A stretch of DNA of 64,000 bases, taken from positions 2,545,610 to 2,609,609 of the forward strand of contig JANCMB010000001.1 in assembly GCA_031317595.1 (NCBI GenBank), written 5' to 3'. The translations under genes were made by a program, and so were the position numbers. The DNA is from Glutamicibacter sp. PS (GTDB taxonomy: Bacteria; Actinomycetota; Actinomycetes; Actinomycetales; Micrococcaceae). The notes below the pieces were generated by a model. That model searched no databases and was not told the DNA's origin. It worked only from the letters and a program-made list of their open reading frames with translations. Below, in pieces: positions 24,343 through 32,666 of this stretch; within the stretch, counting starts at the first letter, position 1; each line of letters opens with the position of its first letter.

Positions 24343-25013
24343 GCCTCGGCTCCTTCCAGGGCCACCAGGGTGTTCACGTAGATTCCGGGGGTCACCACGT
24401 GCTCGGGATTCAGCGCACCGATGGGCAGGATCTGTTCCACCTGCACGATGGCGTTGCGGGCCGCGGTGGCCATAATGGGCCCAAAATTTCGCGCAGTTTT
24501 GCGATATACGAGATTGCCGTACTCGTCGGCGTGCAGCGCCTTGATCAGTGCCACATCGGCGTGGATGGGGGTCTCGAGCACATAACCGCGCCCATCGATC
24601 ATCCGCGTTTCCTTCCCTTCGGCCAGCATGGTGCCGTACCCGGTGGGGGTAAAGAAGCCGCCGATGCCGGCGCCTGCGGCGCGGATACGCTCGGCGAGGT
24701 TGCCCTGCGGGACCAATTCGAGTTCGATCTCACCCGCACGGTAGGCGGCGTCAAAATGCCAAGAATCGGACTGCCGAGGGAAGGAGCAAATCACCTTGGC
24801 CACCCGGCGCTCCTTAATCAGCAGGGCCAGTCCAGCATCGCCCTGCCCGGCGTTGTTGTTCACCACGGTGAGCGAGCTGGCTCCGGAGTCCAGCAACGCG
24901 TCGATAAGTTCCATGGGTTGCCCAGCGTTACCAAAACCACCGATCAGCACGGTGGAGCCGTCGCTAATTTCGGCCACCGCTTCGGCGGCGGTGCGCACAA
25001 TCTGAGGTGCCAC
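24339..25013 (-). CDS. pcaI: 3-oxoadipate CoA-transferase subunit A
   Basis: A 224-residue alpha subunit. Hallmarks are VLIGGFGNAGQPMELIDALL near the N-terminus, the VVNNNAGQGDAGLALL stretch and GGFFTPTGYGTMLAEGKE. GTG 25013 is chosen since an AAGGGAAG site precedes it; a longer open frame to 25247 overlaps pcaF. Acts as a heterodimer with PcaJ in the penultimate step of the protocatechuate branch. Located 32 bp after pcaF. Confidence 0.93.
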   Translation of the reverse strand: MAPQIVRTAAEAVAEISDGSTVLIGGFGNAGQPMELIDALLDSGASSLTVVNNNAGQGDAGLALLIKERRVAKVICSFPRQSDSWHFDAAYRAGEIELELVPQGNLAERIRAAGAGIGGFFTPTGYGTMLAEGKETRMIDGRGYVLETPIHADVALIKALHADEYGNLVYRKTARNFGPIMATAARNAIVQVEQILPIGALNPEHVVTPGIYVNTLVALEGAEA

Positions 25014-25045
25014 GTTATCTTCCCTTACTTGAGTTCGTTGATCGG

Positions 25046-26254
25046 CTAGGCGGCGTTGGGGTTCTCTACAACCACGGCCAGACCTTGGCCTACGCCGATG
25101 CAAATCGCGGCCACACCATACCGTTCGCCACAAGCCTGCAACCGGCGCGCCAGCGTGCCGAGAATCCGTAGCCCGGAGGCCCCGAGCGGGTGACCAATGG
25201 CGATGGCCCCACCCCAGGCGTTGACGATCGCCGGGTCGATATTCCATGCTCGAACGCAGGCCAGCGACTGCGCGGCAAAGGCCTCATTGAGCTCCACGGC
25301 GGAGATATTCCCCCACGACAGCCCGGCCTTGGCTAGGGCCATATTGACCGCTTCGACTGGTGCGAAGCCAAAGTATTGCGGATCCAGGGCGAAGGCTCCG
25401 TTTGAGACGATGCGGGCGATGGGGTCGGCCCCCAATACTTCGCCGCCACGCTCGGAGCCGATAAAGGCGGCCGAAGCCCCATCGGACATGGGCGAAGCGT
25501 TACCGGCGGTCACGGTGCCGGTTTCGGCCGGACGGAAAACGGTGCGCAATGCCGCGAGGCCGGCTGCCGAGGATTCCGGGCGAACGGTTTCGTCACGCAC
25601 CACCGCGGTGCCTCGCGCGCTAGCTGGCGGTACCTCGATGACGAGATTCTCATAGTCGCCCCGTTCCCAGGCTGCCGCGGCGAGTTGGTGCGAGGTGGCG
25701 GCAAAGTCGTCTTGATCTTCACGAGTCACCGCGTACTTCTCGCGCAGTTGTTCGGTGGCCTCGCCCAGCGACACCGACCATTCACCGGGCATCTTGGGGT
25801 TGACCAGCCGCCAGCCAAGGGTGGTGTTGGCTAGCTCGAGGTTGGCCATCGGGTAGGGGCGCTCGGTTTTCGGCAATACCCAAGGGGCCCGCGACATAGA
25901 CTCCACACCGCCGACCAGCACGAGCTCGGCGTCATCGGTGGCTATCTGGCGGCTGGCTGCTATGGCCGCGTCCAGCGATGAGCCGCAGAGTCGATTCATC
26001 GTGGTGCCGGGAATCGATGTGGGCAGGCCTGCCAGCAAGGTCGCCATGCGTGCCACATTGCGATTCTCCTCGCCGGCCCCGTTGGCGTTCCCGAATATCA
26101 CTTCGTCGATCGCTCCGGGCTCCAGCTTGGGCGCTCGAGCGACTAGCTCGCGCACCACGTGGGCGGAGAGATCGTCGGGACGATGCCCAGCGAGGGTGCC
26201 GCCAATCTTCCCGAACGGGGTCCGGATCGCATCATACAGATAGGCCTGCCGCAT
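25046..26254 (-). CDS. pcaF: 3-oxoadipyl-CoA thiolase
   Basis: A 402-residue thiolase, normal length. The acyl-enzyme cysteine lies in MNRLCGSSLDAA (about residue 90), the GNAS block in TAGNASPMSDGASA, the histidine motif in NAWGGAIAIGHPLGASG and the second cysteine in AICIGVGQGLAVV. It cleaves beta-ketoadipyl-CoA to succinyl-CoA and acetyl-CoA. First gene of the minus-strand unit; a GGAG site lies before ATG 26254, and the dyad at 26279-26312 lies 25 bp upstream. The enzyme cannot be separated from a general acetyl-CoA acyltransferase by motif alone, but context settles it. Confidence 0.93.
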   Translation of the reverse strand: MRQAYLYDAIRTPFGKIGGTLAGHRPDDLSAHVVRELVARAPKLEPGAIDEVIFGNANGAGEENRNVARMATLLAGLPTSIPGTTMNRLCGSSLDAAIAASRQIATDDAELVLVGGVESMSRAPWVLPKTERPYPMANLELANTTLGWRLVNPKMPGEWSVSLGEATEQLREKYAVTREDQDDFAATSHQLAAAAWERGDYENLVIEVPPASARGTAVVRDETVRPESSAAGLAALRTVFRPAETGTVTAGNASPMSDGASAAFIGSERGGEVLGADPIARIVSNGAFALDPQYFGFAPVEAVNMALAKAGLSWGNISAVELNEAFAAQSLACVRAWNIDPAIVNAWGGAIAIGHPLGASGLRILGTLARRLQACGERYGVAAICIGVGQGLAVVVENPNAA

Positions 26255-26278
26255 TAGTCACCACTCCATCAACAGATC

Positions 26279-26312
26279 GTTCGCATTGTGAACTATAGTT
26301 CACTCAACGAAC
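26279..26312. promoter_or_regulatory. Nested perfect dyad, likely PcaR operator
   Basis: The core GTGAACTATAGTTCAC (26288-26303) is a perfect 16-bp palindrome, flanked symmetrically by GTTCG (26279-26283) and CGAAC (26308-26312). On the minus strand TATAGT at the centre could be the pcaF -10 box. An IclR dimer pair would fit this size. Confidence 0.75.
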
Positions 26313-26380
26313 AATACAGTTACCCGAGCACGGTTTCAAGGCTCTTGACGCGACCAACGCGAAGGGAAGGGGTTTTCAAT

Positions 26381-26428
26381 TGTGCGCTATACGCACAGTT
26401 GTGCGATAAGTGACTATCGCGCTAGTAT
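26381..26428 (+). promoter_or_regulatory. Promoter of the MFS-iclR unit with two dyads
   Basis: -35 TTGTGC (26399-26404), 18-bp spacer, -10 TAGTAT (26423-26428). TGTGCG-CTATA-CGCACA (26381-26397) lies just upstream of the -35 box, and GCGATA-N6-TATCGC (26403-26420) nearly fills the spacer. An activator or the nearby IclR protein may use them. Confidence 0.6.
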
Positions 26429-26490
26429 CTCGGATCACATGACATACATCACTAGATGGCATGCACCGGCACCCGGAAGGACTAACGGCT

Positions 26491-27702
26491 TTGAGCACAT
26501 CGCCCGAGAACACTAATACGCTGAGAATCAGCGGTTGGATCGCCACCCTATGCTTCCTGATTGTCGTATTTGAGGGCTACGACATCGTGGCCCTCGGAGC
26601 CACAATTCCGGTACTCACGGACCCGCAGGTCGGCGGCTATTCGGTCAGTTCCATGAACTGGGTCAACACCTTCTCCCTGATCGGTGTCGGAATCGGCGCG
26701 GCCATTATGGGGCGTCTGGCGGACCGTTTCGGACGACGACGCCCGCTACTGATCGCGGTGTTGGTATTCTCCGTTTTCACCCTGGCCTTTCCCTTCATGC
26801 CCTCGGCGGTGGCAATGGGAGCCGTACGCCTTATCGCCGGCCTAGGCCTCGGCGGTTGCATGCCGGTTGCTCTGGCACTCATGCAGGAAAATGCACCCGT
26901 GGGCCGTCGTGCATTAGCCAATAACCTGCCCATGGTCGGTTATCACCTCGGCGCCGTGCTCGCCTCGCTAGCCGGAAAGTACGCCGGCATCCATTGGTCG
27001 CTGCTCTACTACCTCGGTGGCGGGCTCGGCCTGCTATTGCTGGCTCTGCTCTGGTTCAAGCTACCCGATAGCCCGGTCACGCCCTCGGCCGAACGGACCG
27101 GCATCGCCCAAGTGCTCGCCCCGCGCTACCTGCGCAGCTCGATCGGCCTGTGGATTGCGGCCTTTATGGGCTTGGTGCTGGTCTATGGGCTCAATGCGTG
27201 GCTACCAAAGATCATGTCTGGTGCCGGCTATCCCGTGGCCGACTCGCTGACCATGCTGTTCGTGCTGAACCTCGGGGCGATCACCGGCCTGTTCATCAGC
27301 GCCTTCGCGGCCGATGCCAAAGGCATCAAGCTGGTTTCGGTCCTCTGGTTCGCCGCATCGGCCGTGCTATTGGTACTACTGGCCATTCCATTCGGTAGCC
27401 AGATCGTGCTCACCACCGTGATCTTCGTGACCGGCATTTTCGTTTTCAGCGCCCAGTGCCTGATGTATGTGTATGCCGGGCATATCTATCCGCGCGATAT
27501 GGTGGCCACCGGCATCGGCCTAGCCTCCGGCATCGGGCGCTTTGGCGCCATTATCGGCCCCTACCTCACGGGCCTTATGGTTGCCGCGGGCACCGCCTAC
27601 CCCGGAGCCTTCTTCCTCTACGGCGGTGCAGCCCTCGTCGCGGTCGTGGTCATCGCCCAGATCCCCAAGCCCTCACGCGACGTGGCGGGTCCAGCGTCTT
27701 AG
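26491..27702 (+). CDS. MFS transporter, aromatic acid:H+ symporter type
   Basis: A 403-residue membrane protein with about 12 hydrophobic segments. The first helix has the EGYDIVALGATIP motif with the membrane aspartate typical of the aromatic acid symporter (PcaK/BenK) family, followed by GRLADRFGRRRP. TTG 26491 follows a GGAAGGA site at 10 bp; ATG 26461 lacks one. Its place at the head of the pobA-pca unit makes 4-hydroxybenzoate or protocatechuate the probable substrate. The iclR gene follows after 10 bp. Confidence 0.88.
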   Translation: MSTSPENTNTLRISGWIATLCFLIVVFEGYDIVALGATIPVLTDPQVGGYSVSSMNWVNTFSLIGVGIGAAIMGRLADRFGRRRPLLIAVLVFSVFTLAFPFMPSAVAMGAVRLIAGLGLGGCMPVALALMQENAPVGRRALANNLPMVGYHLGAVLASLAGKYAGIHWSLLYYLGGGLGLLLLALLWFKLPDSPVTPSAERTGIAQVLAPRYLRSSIGLWIAAFMGLVLVYGLNAWLPKIMSGAGYPVADSLTMLFVLNLGAITGLFISAFAADAKGIKLVSVLWFAASAVLLVLLAIPFGSQIVLTTVIFVTGIFVFSAQCLMYVYAGHIYPRDMVATGIGLASGIGRFGAIIGPYLTGLMVAAGTAYPGAFFLYGGAALVAVVVIAQIPKPSRDVAGPAS

Positions 27703-27712
27703 GGTTAGAGCC

Positions 27713-28462
27713 ATGGCCAATTCTCGTAGCGGGGACTCGATGCTGGATCGCTTCGTGCGGATCTTGGACGCCTTCGACCGTGATAACTCATCGCTGAGCG
27801 TCGCTACTTTGGCACGCCGCGCCGAAATTCCCCTAGCCACCACCTATCGACTGGTTGAGGACCTCTGCGGTCACGGACTCCTAGCCCGTGACCGCCAGGG
27901 ACAAATTCGGCACGGGTTGCGCCTCTGGGAACTTGCCAACCGCGGGGCGGTCACCCAAGATCTGCGCACGGCGGCGCTACCGTTCATGGAAGACATCAAT
28001 CAGCTTTTGCGCCAGCACACCCAGCTATCGGTGCTGCACCAAGACGAAGTACTCATCATCGAGCGTCTTTCGCGACCCGGCGCGGCGGTCAATCAGGCCA
28101 ATGTAGCCGGACGCATGCCGGTGCACCGCACGTCCATGGGCATGACCCTGCTGGCTTTTTCGCGCCCAGAGGAGATCGCGGGCTTTCTCGAGCGGCACGG
28201 GGAAATCATGCGTTCCACCCACCCGCACCTGCGCGCTGAAATGGCCGAGATTCGGCGCCGCGGCTACGCGTCAATGGATGGCTACATCGACGAGGACACC
28301 ACCGGTGCCGCCGTGCCCGTTACCAATGATGCCGGCTACCAGGTCGCAGCGCTCTCGGTGGTGGTTCCACGCTCTACCGCCAGCCTGCAACCGACGATTA
28401 TGGCGTTACGGACCGCCGCCCGCGGCGTCTCACGCACGCTGGGTTACCGACGCGAATCCTAG
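27713..28462 (+). CDS. IclR-family regulator, probably of pobA
   Basis: A 249-residue IclR protein: HTH in SVATLARRAEIPLATTYRLV and effector domain with VLIIERLSRPG, MPVHRTSMGMTLLAFS and GAAVPVTNDAGYQVAALSVV. It differs clearly from PcaR at 22861, so the cluster has two IclR proteins. It is cotranscribed with the transporter and lies directly upstream of pobA, matching the PobR arrangement; the ligand would then be 4-hydroxybenzoate. ATG 27713 is chosen over an open frame from 27542 that overlaps the transporter. Confidence 0.85.
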   Translation: MANSRSGDSMLDRFVRILDAFDRDNSSLSVATLARRAEIPLATTYRLVEDLCGHGLLARDRQGQIRHGLRLWELANRGAVTQDLRTAALPFMEDINQLLRQHTQLSVLHQDEVLIIERLSRPGAAVNQANVAGRMPVHRTSMGMTLLAFSRPEEIAGFLERHGEIMRSTHPHLRAEMAEIRRRGYASMDGYIDEDTTGAAVPVTNDAGYQVAALSVVVPRSTASLQPTIMALRTAARGVSRTLGYRRES

Positions 28463-28476
28463 TTAACGGACGGGAT

Positions 28477-28493
28477 TTCTCATTCATTGAGAA
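28477..28493. promoter_or_regulatory. Dyad upstream of pobA
   Basis: TTCTCA-N5-TGAGAA lies 14 bp after the iclR stop and about 125 bp before pobA. It could be the operator of the adjacent IclR protein. No confident -35/-10 pair is visible near it. Confidence 0.4.
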
Positions 28494-28618
28494 GGTTGCT
28501 GATCTGTGCCACAGGCCACCGGCAAGCTAGAGGAAATCCACTCGTCCCGACGCCATGATGAGCCTCGATGGGTCCTCGACCATCCCGGCTCACCTGGCCC
28601 CACTCGAAGGAACCCTCA

Positions 28619-29815
28619 ATGGCGCAGGAACCTCGCATACTTCGCACCAAGGTCGGTATTATCGGCGGCGGTCCGGCCGGCCTGATGCTCTCACACCTGC
28701 TCTCCGGGGCAGGCATCGAGAATATCGTGGTCGAGAAAAACGACCACGAAACCATCCGCAACACCCACCGCGCCGGGATCCTAGAAGCCCAGGCCGTGCG
28801 CATGCTCGCCGACTCCGGGATCGAGGGGCGCGTACTGAGTCACGGTGACGAGCACTCCGGAATCGACCTACGCTTCAACGGAGAATCGCATCCATTGGAT
28901 TTCCGTGAGCTCGTAGATGCCACGGTGACCCTCTATGCGCAGAATGAAATCTTCGTGGATCTGGCGGCGGCGCGCGCCCGGGACGGCGGGGACGTCCGCT
29001 ACTCCTGCGAAGTCACCGAGATCCTGGATGTTGAAAGCAATAACCCGAAATTCCGTTTCACCGATGCCAACGGAGCGGTCTACGAAGTCCACGCGGACAT
29101 CCTCGTCGGGGCCGATGGCTCGCGGTCCTTCGCGCGTCGCCAGATGCCGCAATCAACCCGGCAAGATTTCAAGGTCAGCTACCCTTTCGCCTGGTTCGGC
29201 ATCCTCACCGAGGCCCCCAAATCGGCACCCGAGCTGATCTACGCCAATTCGCCGCATGGCTTCGCGCTGATCTCCCAGCGCAGCGACAGCGTTCAGCGCA
29301 TGTACTTTCAATGCGACCCGAACGAAAACGTCGAGGACTGGAGCGATGATCGAATCTTCGACGAGCTACAACGCCGCGTGGCCGGACCGGATGGCTTCGA
29401 ACTAAAAACCGGCCCAATCTTCGACAAGACAGTGCTCGGTTTCCGATCCTTCGTCCGCGAACCGCTCTCCCACGGCCGGCTTTTTCTCATCGGCGACGCC
29501 GGACATACCGTGCCTCCCACCGGCGCGAAGGGCTTGAACCTGGCTTTTGCCGACGTCAAGGTGCTCTTCGAGGCTCTCGATTCCTACTATTCCACCGGCG
29601 ATGACACATTGCTCGGTGGCTACTCGCAACAGGCACTGAAGCGCATATGGAAGGCGCAGAACTTCTCCTACTGGATGACGTCGATGCTGCACACCCCCGT
29701 CGGCACCGACCCCTTCATGATGCGACGGGCCCTTGGCGAGCTCGACTCGGTGACCTCCTCTACCTACGGCCAGCAGTATTTGGCCGAAGCCTACACCGGC
29801 TGGCCAAACTCCTAG
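28619..29815 (+). CDS. pobA: 4-hydroxybenzoate 3-monooxygenase
   Basis: A 398-residue class A flavin monooxygenase, normal length for PobA. It has the GXGXXG motif VGIIGGGPAGLMLSHLL, the IVEK-like VVEKN end of the ADP fold, the HRAGILEAQ block typical of 4-hydroxybenzoate hydroxylase, and the second FAD motif LIGDAGHTVPPTGAKGLNLA. ATG 28619 follows GAAGGA. It hydroxylates 4-hydroxybenzoate to protocatechuate with NAD(P)H and O2. pcaH begins 35 bp after its stop, so the product feeds straight into the next enzymes. Confidence 0.95.
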   Translation: MAQEPRILRTKVGIIGGGPAGLMLSHLLSGAGIENIVVEKNDHETIRNTHRAGILEAQAVRMLADSGIEGRVLSHGDEHSGIDLRFNGESHPLDFRELVDATVTLYAQNEIFVDLAAARARDGGDVRYSCEVTEILDVESNNPKFRFTDANGAVYEVHADILVGADGSRSFARRQMPQSTRQDFKVSYPFAWFGILTEAPKSAPELIYANSPHGFALISQRSDSVQRMYFQCDPNENVEDWSDDRIFDELQRRVAGPDGFELKTGPIFDKTVLGFRSFVREPLSHGRLFLIGDAGHTVPPTGAKGLNLAFADVKVLFEALDSYYSTGDDTLLGGYSQQALKRIWKAQNFSYWMTSMLHTPVGTDPFMMRRALGELDSVTSSTYGQQYLAEAYTGWPNS

Positions 29816-29850
29816 ACACCCCTCGCCTCCACCCCCGAAAGGAGCACCTC

Positions 29851-30699
29851 GTGCGCACCGAGCCTACAAGCAGCGATCGCAGTACCGCCGAAACCTTCCA
29901 GAACGCCCACACGCTCGACCCGGCGGCCTCCACAGCATCACAGGAGCAAGTCAGCGACGAGATCGCGCAGATTCATGACGATTACCGCCAGCGCCTCGTG
30001 GCCGGCCAAGATACCGAAACCCAGCCACGCCTGGATTTCACCCCGTACCGTTCCTCTTTGCTTCGCCACCCCACCAAAGATTTGCACCATGCGGATCCGG
30101 AAACCATTGAACTGTTCGCTCCAGCCTTCGGGCAGCGCGATGTCCACGCTCTCGAATCCGACCTGACCATCCAGCACAACGGCGAACCAATCGGCGAGCG
30201 CATCGTGGTCGCTGGACGAGTGCTCGACGGTGATGGCCGTCCGGTCGCCGGACAGCTCATTGAAATTTGGCAGGCCAATGCGGCTGGCCGTTACGTGCAT
30301 AAGCGCGACCAGCACCCGGCGCCCATCGACCCGAATTTCACCGGCGTGGGACGTGCGATCACCGGCCCGAATGGCGAATACTCCTTCACCACCATTAAGC
30401 CGGCCCCCTACCCGTGGAAGAACCACCACAACGCTTGGCGCCCGGCGCATATTCATTTCTCGCTATTTGGCACGGACTTCACCCAGCGTATGATCACCCA
30501 AATGTACTTCCCGGGCGATCCGTTATTCGCACTGGACCCGATTTTCCAGTCGATCACCGACCCACAGGCCCGCGAGCGGTTGATCGCCACCTACGATCAT
30601 TCGCTGACCTCGCACGAGTGGGCCACCGGGTACAACTGGGATATCGTGCTCACCGGTAGCAACCGCACCTGGATGGAAGACGAAGAGGCAGAGCATTAA
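29851..30699 (+). CDS. pcaH: Protocatechuate 3,4-dioxygenase beta subunit
   Basis: A 282-residue intradiol dioxygenase subunit. The four non-haem Fe(III) ligands are visible at about Tyr148 (GRYVHK), Tyr187 (APYPWK), His200 and His202 (RPAHIHF); the spacing of 39, 13 and 2 residues equals that of known PcaH enzymes. GTG 29851 follows a GAAAGGAG site. About 45 extra, charged N-terminal residues precede the conserved part. With PcaG it opens protocatechuate to 3-carboxy-cis,cis-muconate. Confidence 0.95.
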   Translation: MRTEPTSSDRSTAETFQNAHTLDPAASTASQEQVSDEIAQIHDDYRQRLVAGQDTETQPRLDFTPYRSSLLRHPTKDLHHADPETIELFAPAFGQRDVHALESDLTIQHNGEPIGERIVVAGRVLDGDGRPVAGQLIEIWQANAAGRYVHKRDQHPAPIDPNFTGVGRAITGPNGEYSFTTIKPAPYPWKNHHNAWRPAHIHFSLFGTDFTQRMITQMYFPGDPLFALDPIFQSITDPQARERLIATYDHSLTSHEWATGYNWDIVLTGSNRTWMEDEEAEH

Positions 30700-31278
30700 A
30701 TGGCACAACACCCAGCATTGAAGCTAGCCCCCACTCCGGGGCAGACCGTTGGTCCCTTCTATGGCTACGCCCTACCCTTCGAACGGGGCGGGGAACTGGT
30801 GAATCAGGCGCACCCGGCCGCGGTGCGTTTGCACGGCACGGTGTACGACGGGCAGGGCGAAGTCATCCCCGACGCCCTGCTGGAGATCTGGCAGGCCGAC
30901 GAACACGGTCAAGTGATTGCCCGCGAAGGCTCGCTCGTGCGCGATGGTTACACCTTCACCGGTTGGGGCCGCGTACCGGTAGATAACGCGGGGCAATACA
31001 ACTTCACCACGGTGAATCCCGGTCCGACCGAACCGGGCAAGGCCCCGTTCATCATGCTCACGATCTTCGCCCGCGGTCTGCTCAATCGCTTGTTCACGCG
31101 AATCTACCTGCCCGAAGATACCGCCGCGTTGGCCAACGATCCATTGCTCGCCTCGCTGCCGGAGGAGCGTCGGCAGACGCTGATCGCCACCCGCGAGGAT
31201 GATGGCGCGTTGCGCTTTGATGTGCACCTACAGGGTGCTCTGGAAACCGTGTTCCTCTCCTACCCGCGCGCCAGCTGA
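30700..31278 (+). CDS. pcaG: Protocatechuate 3,4-dioxygenase alpha subunit
   Basis: A 192-residue alpha subunit with TPGQTVGPFYGYALPF near the N-terminus, the dioxygenase fold block LLEIWQADEHGQ, and FTRIYLPED. It lacks the iron ligand set, as alpha subunits do (no HxH block). It begins directly after the pcaH stop with no gap, as expected for subunits made in equal amounts. Its stop overlaps the pcaB start. Confidence 0.95.
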   Translation: MAQHPALKLAPTPGQTVGPFYGYALPFERGGELVNQAHPAAVRLHGTVYDGQGEVIPDALLEIWQADEHGQVIAREGSLVRDGYTFTGWGRVPVDNAGQYNFTTVNPGPTEPGKAPFIMLTIFARGLLNRLFTRIYLPEDTAALANDPLLASLPEERRQTLIATREDDGALRFDVHLQGALETVFLSYPRAS

Positions 31279-32666
31279 TGTCCGCCCGCGACTATGGCCT
31301 GTTGGCTCCGGCGTGGGCTGGTACCGAAGCGGCCGAACTGACCGACGATACCGCCTTTGTCCAGGGCATGCTCGACGTGGAGGCCGCCTGGGTCCGTGTC
31401 CAAGGCGCGGCAGGGCTCTGCCCCGCGGAACAGGTGCAGCGGGTTCAGCGTGCCGCCCAGGTTCGGAACTACGATCTGCATGAATTGGCGCAGGCTACGC
31501 CGGACGGCGCCAACGCGTTGATTCCCCTGCTGGGTATGGTGCGCACCCGGCTAAGCGGTGAGGGCGCTCCGGTCCCGGCGGCCTTGCACCGTGGTTGCAC
31601 GAGCCAAGACATTATCGATAGCGCACTGATGTTGTTGGCCGCGCGAACGGTACCGAAGATACGCGCAGCGGTACGACGTACCGCCACGGCGCTCGCCGCG
31701 CTGGCCGAGGAACATCGCCACACCCTGTGCATTGCCCGTTCGCTGACCCAGCACGCACTACCCACAACCTTTGGATTACGGGCCGCCAAGTGGCTCGCCG
31801 CGTTACGCGCGGCCGCCCAGCGACTCGATACGCTGAGCTTTCCCCTGCAATTTGGCGGTGCCGCAGGGACGCTGGCCTCGCTGGATCAGTTCCTGAGCGA
31901 GGACCACGATGCCACCAGTGCCGAGCTAGGTGCGGCGTTGGCCCAGGAGTTGGGCCTGGAATATCCACTTACGCCGTGGCACACCAACCGCCAGCCCATC
32001 CTCGATCTGAGTTCCGCGCTCGGCAGCGTCCTAGCAGCGCTGGGCACCTTGGGTGCCGATGTGCTCACCGCGGCGCGCCCGGAAGTCGGTGAACTTTCCG
32101 AACCCCACGCCGCGGGCACCGGTGGCTCATCGGCCATGCCACAAAAACGTAACCCGGTGCATTCGATCCTGTTGCGCGAGGCCGCCCTGAGCTCCCCGGG
32201 CCTGATCTCCACCCTGTTCACGGCCGCAGGCACCGCGGTGGATGAACGACCCGACGGTAGTTGGCATGCAGAGTGGTCGGCCCTGCGCGAACTGTTGCGG
32301 TTGACCGGCGGGGCCGCCGAGCACGCGGCCACCCTGGCCGAGGGGCTCATGGTCCACCCGGATAAGTTAGAGCGGAATCTCCAACTTGGCGGCGACGCAG
32401 TGCTATCCGAACGCATGGTGACCGTTCTGGCTGACCGCTATCCCGGAGGTGCCGCCGCTATTCGCGCGGAGGTGGTCGACGCGCTCGACGGTGGACCGAC
32501 GCTACGCCAAAGACTCCGGCGCCACCTTCCGGTGGAGCAGTTCAGTAACGCCGCTTTGGACGCGCTGTTTGACCCCGCCGGTTACCTCGGCTCCGCCGAC
32601 CGTTTCATCTCCAACACCCTGTCCGACTTCACGACGTGGAAAGAATCATGGCAGTCCCTTTCCTAA
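31278..32666 (+). CDS. pcaB: 3-carboxy-cis,cis-muconate cycloisomerase
   Basis: A 462-residue member of the fumarase/aspartase superfamily. The superfamily signature is GGSSAMPQKRNPVHS near residue 286, and the conserved RGCTSQDIIDSALML block is near residue 110. It converts 3-carboxymuconate to 4-carboxymuconolactone. The C-terminal region (VEQFSNAALDALFDPAGYLG) fits bacterial PcaB. Its 3' end overlaps pcaD by 19 bp. Confidence 0.94.
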   Translation: MSARDYGLLAPAWAGTEAAELTDDTAFVQGMLDVEAAWVRVQGAAGLCPAEQVQRVQRAAQVRNYDLHELAQATPDGANALIPLLGMVRTRLSGEGAPVPAALHRGCTSQDIIDSALMLLAARTVPKIRAAVRRTATALAALAEEHRHTLCIARSLTQHALPTTFGLRAAKWLAALRAAAQRLDTLSFPLQFGGAAGTLASLDQFLSEDHDATSAELGAALAQELGLEYPLTPWHTNRQPILDLSSALGSVLAALGTLGADVLTAARPEVGELSEPHAAGTGGSSAMPQKRNPVHSILLREAALSSPGLISTLFTAAGTAVDERPDGSWHAEWSALRELLRLTGGAAEHAATLAEGLMVHPDKLERNLQLGGDAVLSERMVTVLADRYPGGAAAIRAEVVDALDGGPTLRQRLRRHLPVEQFSNAALDALFDPAGYLGSADRFISNTLSDFTTWKESWQSLS

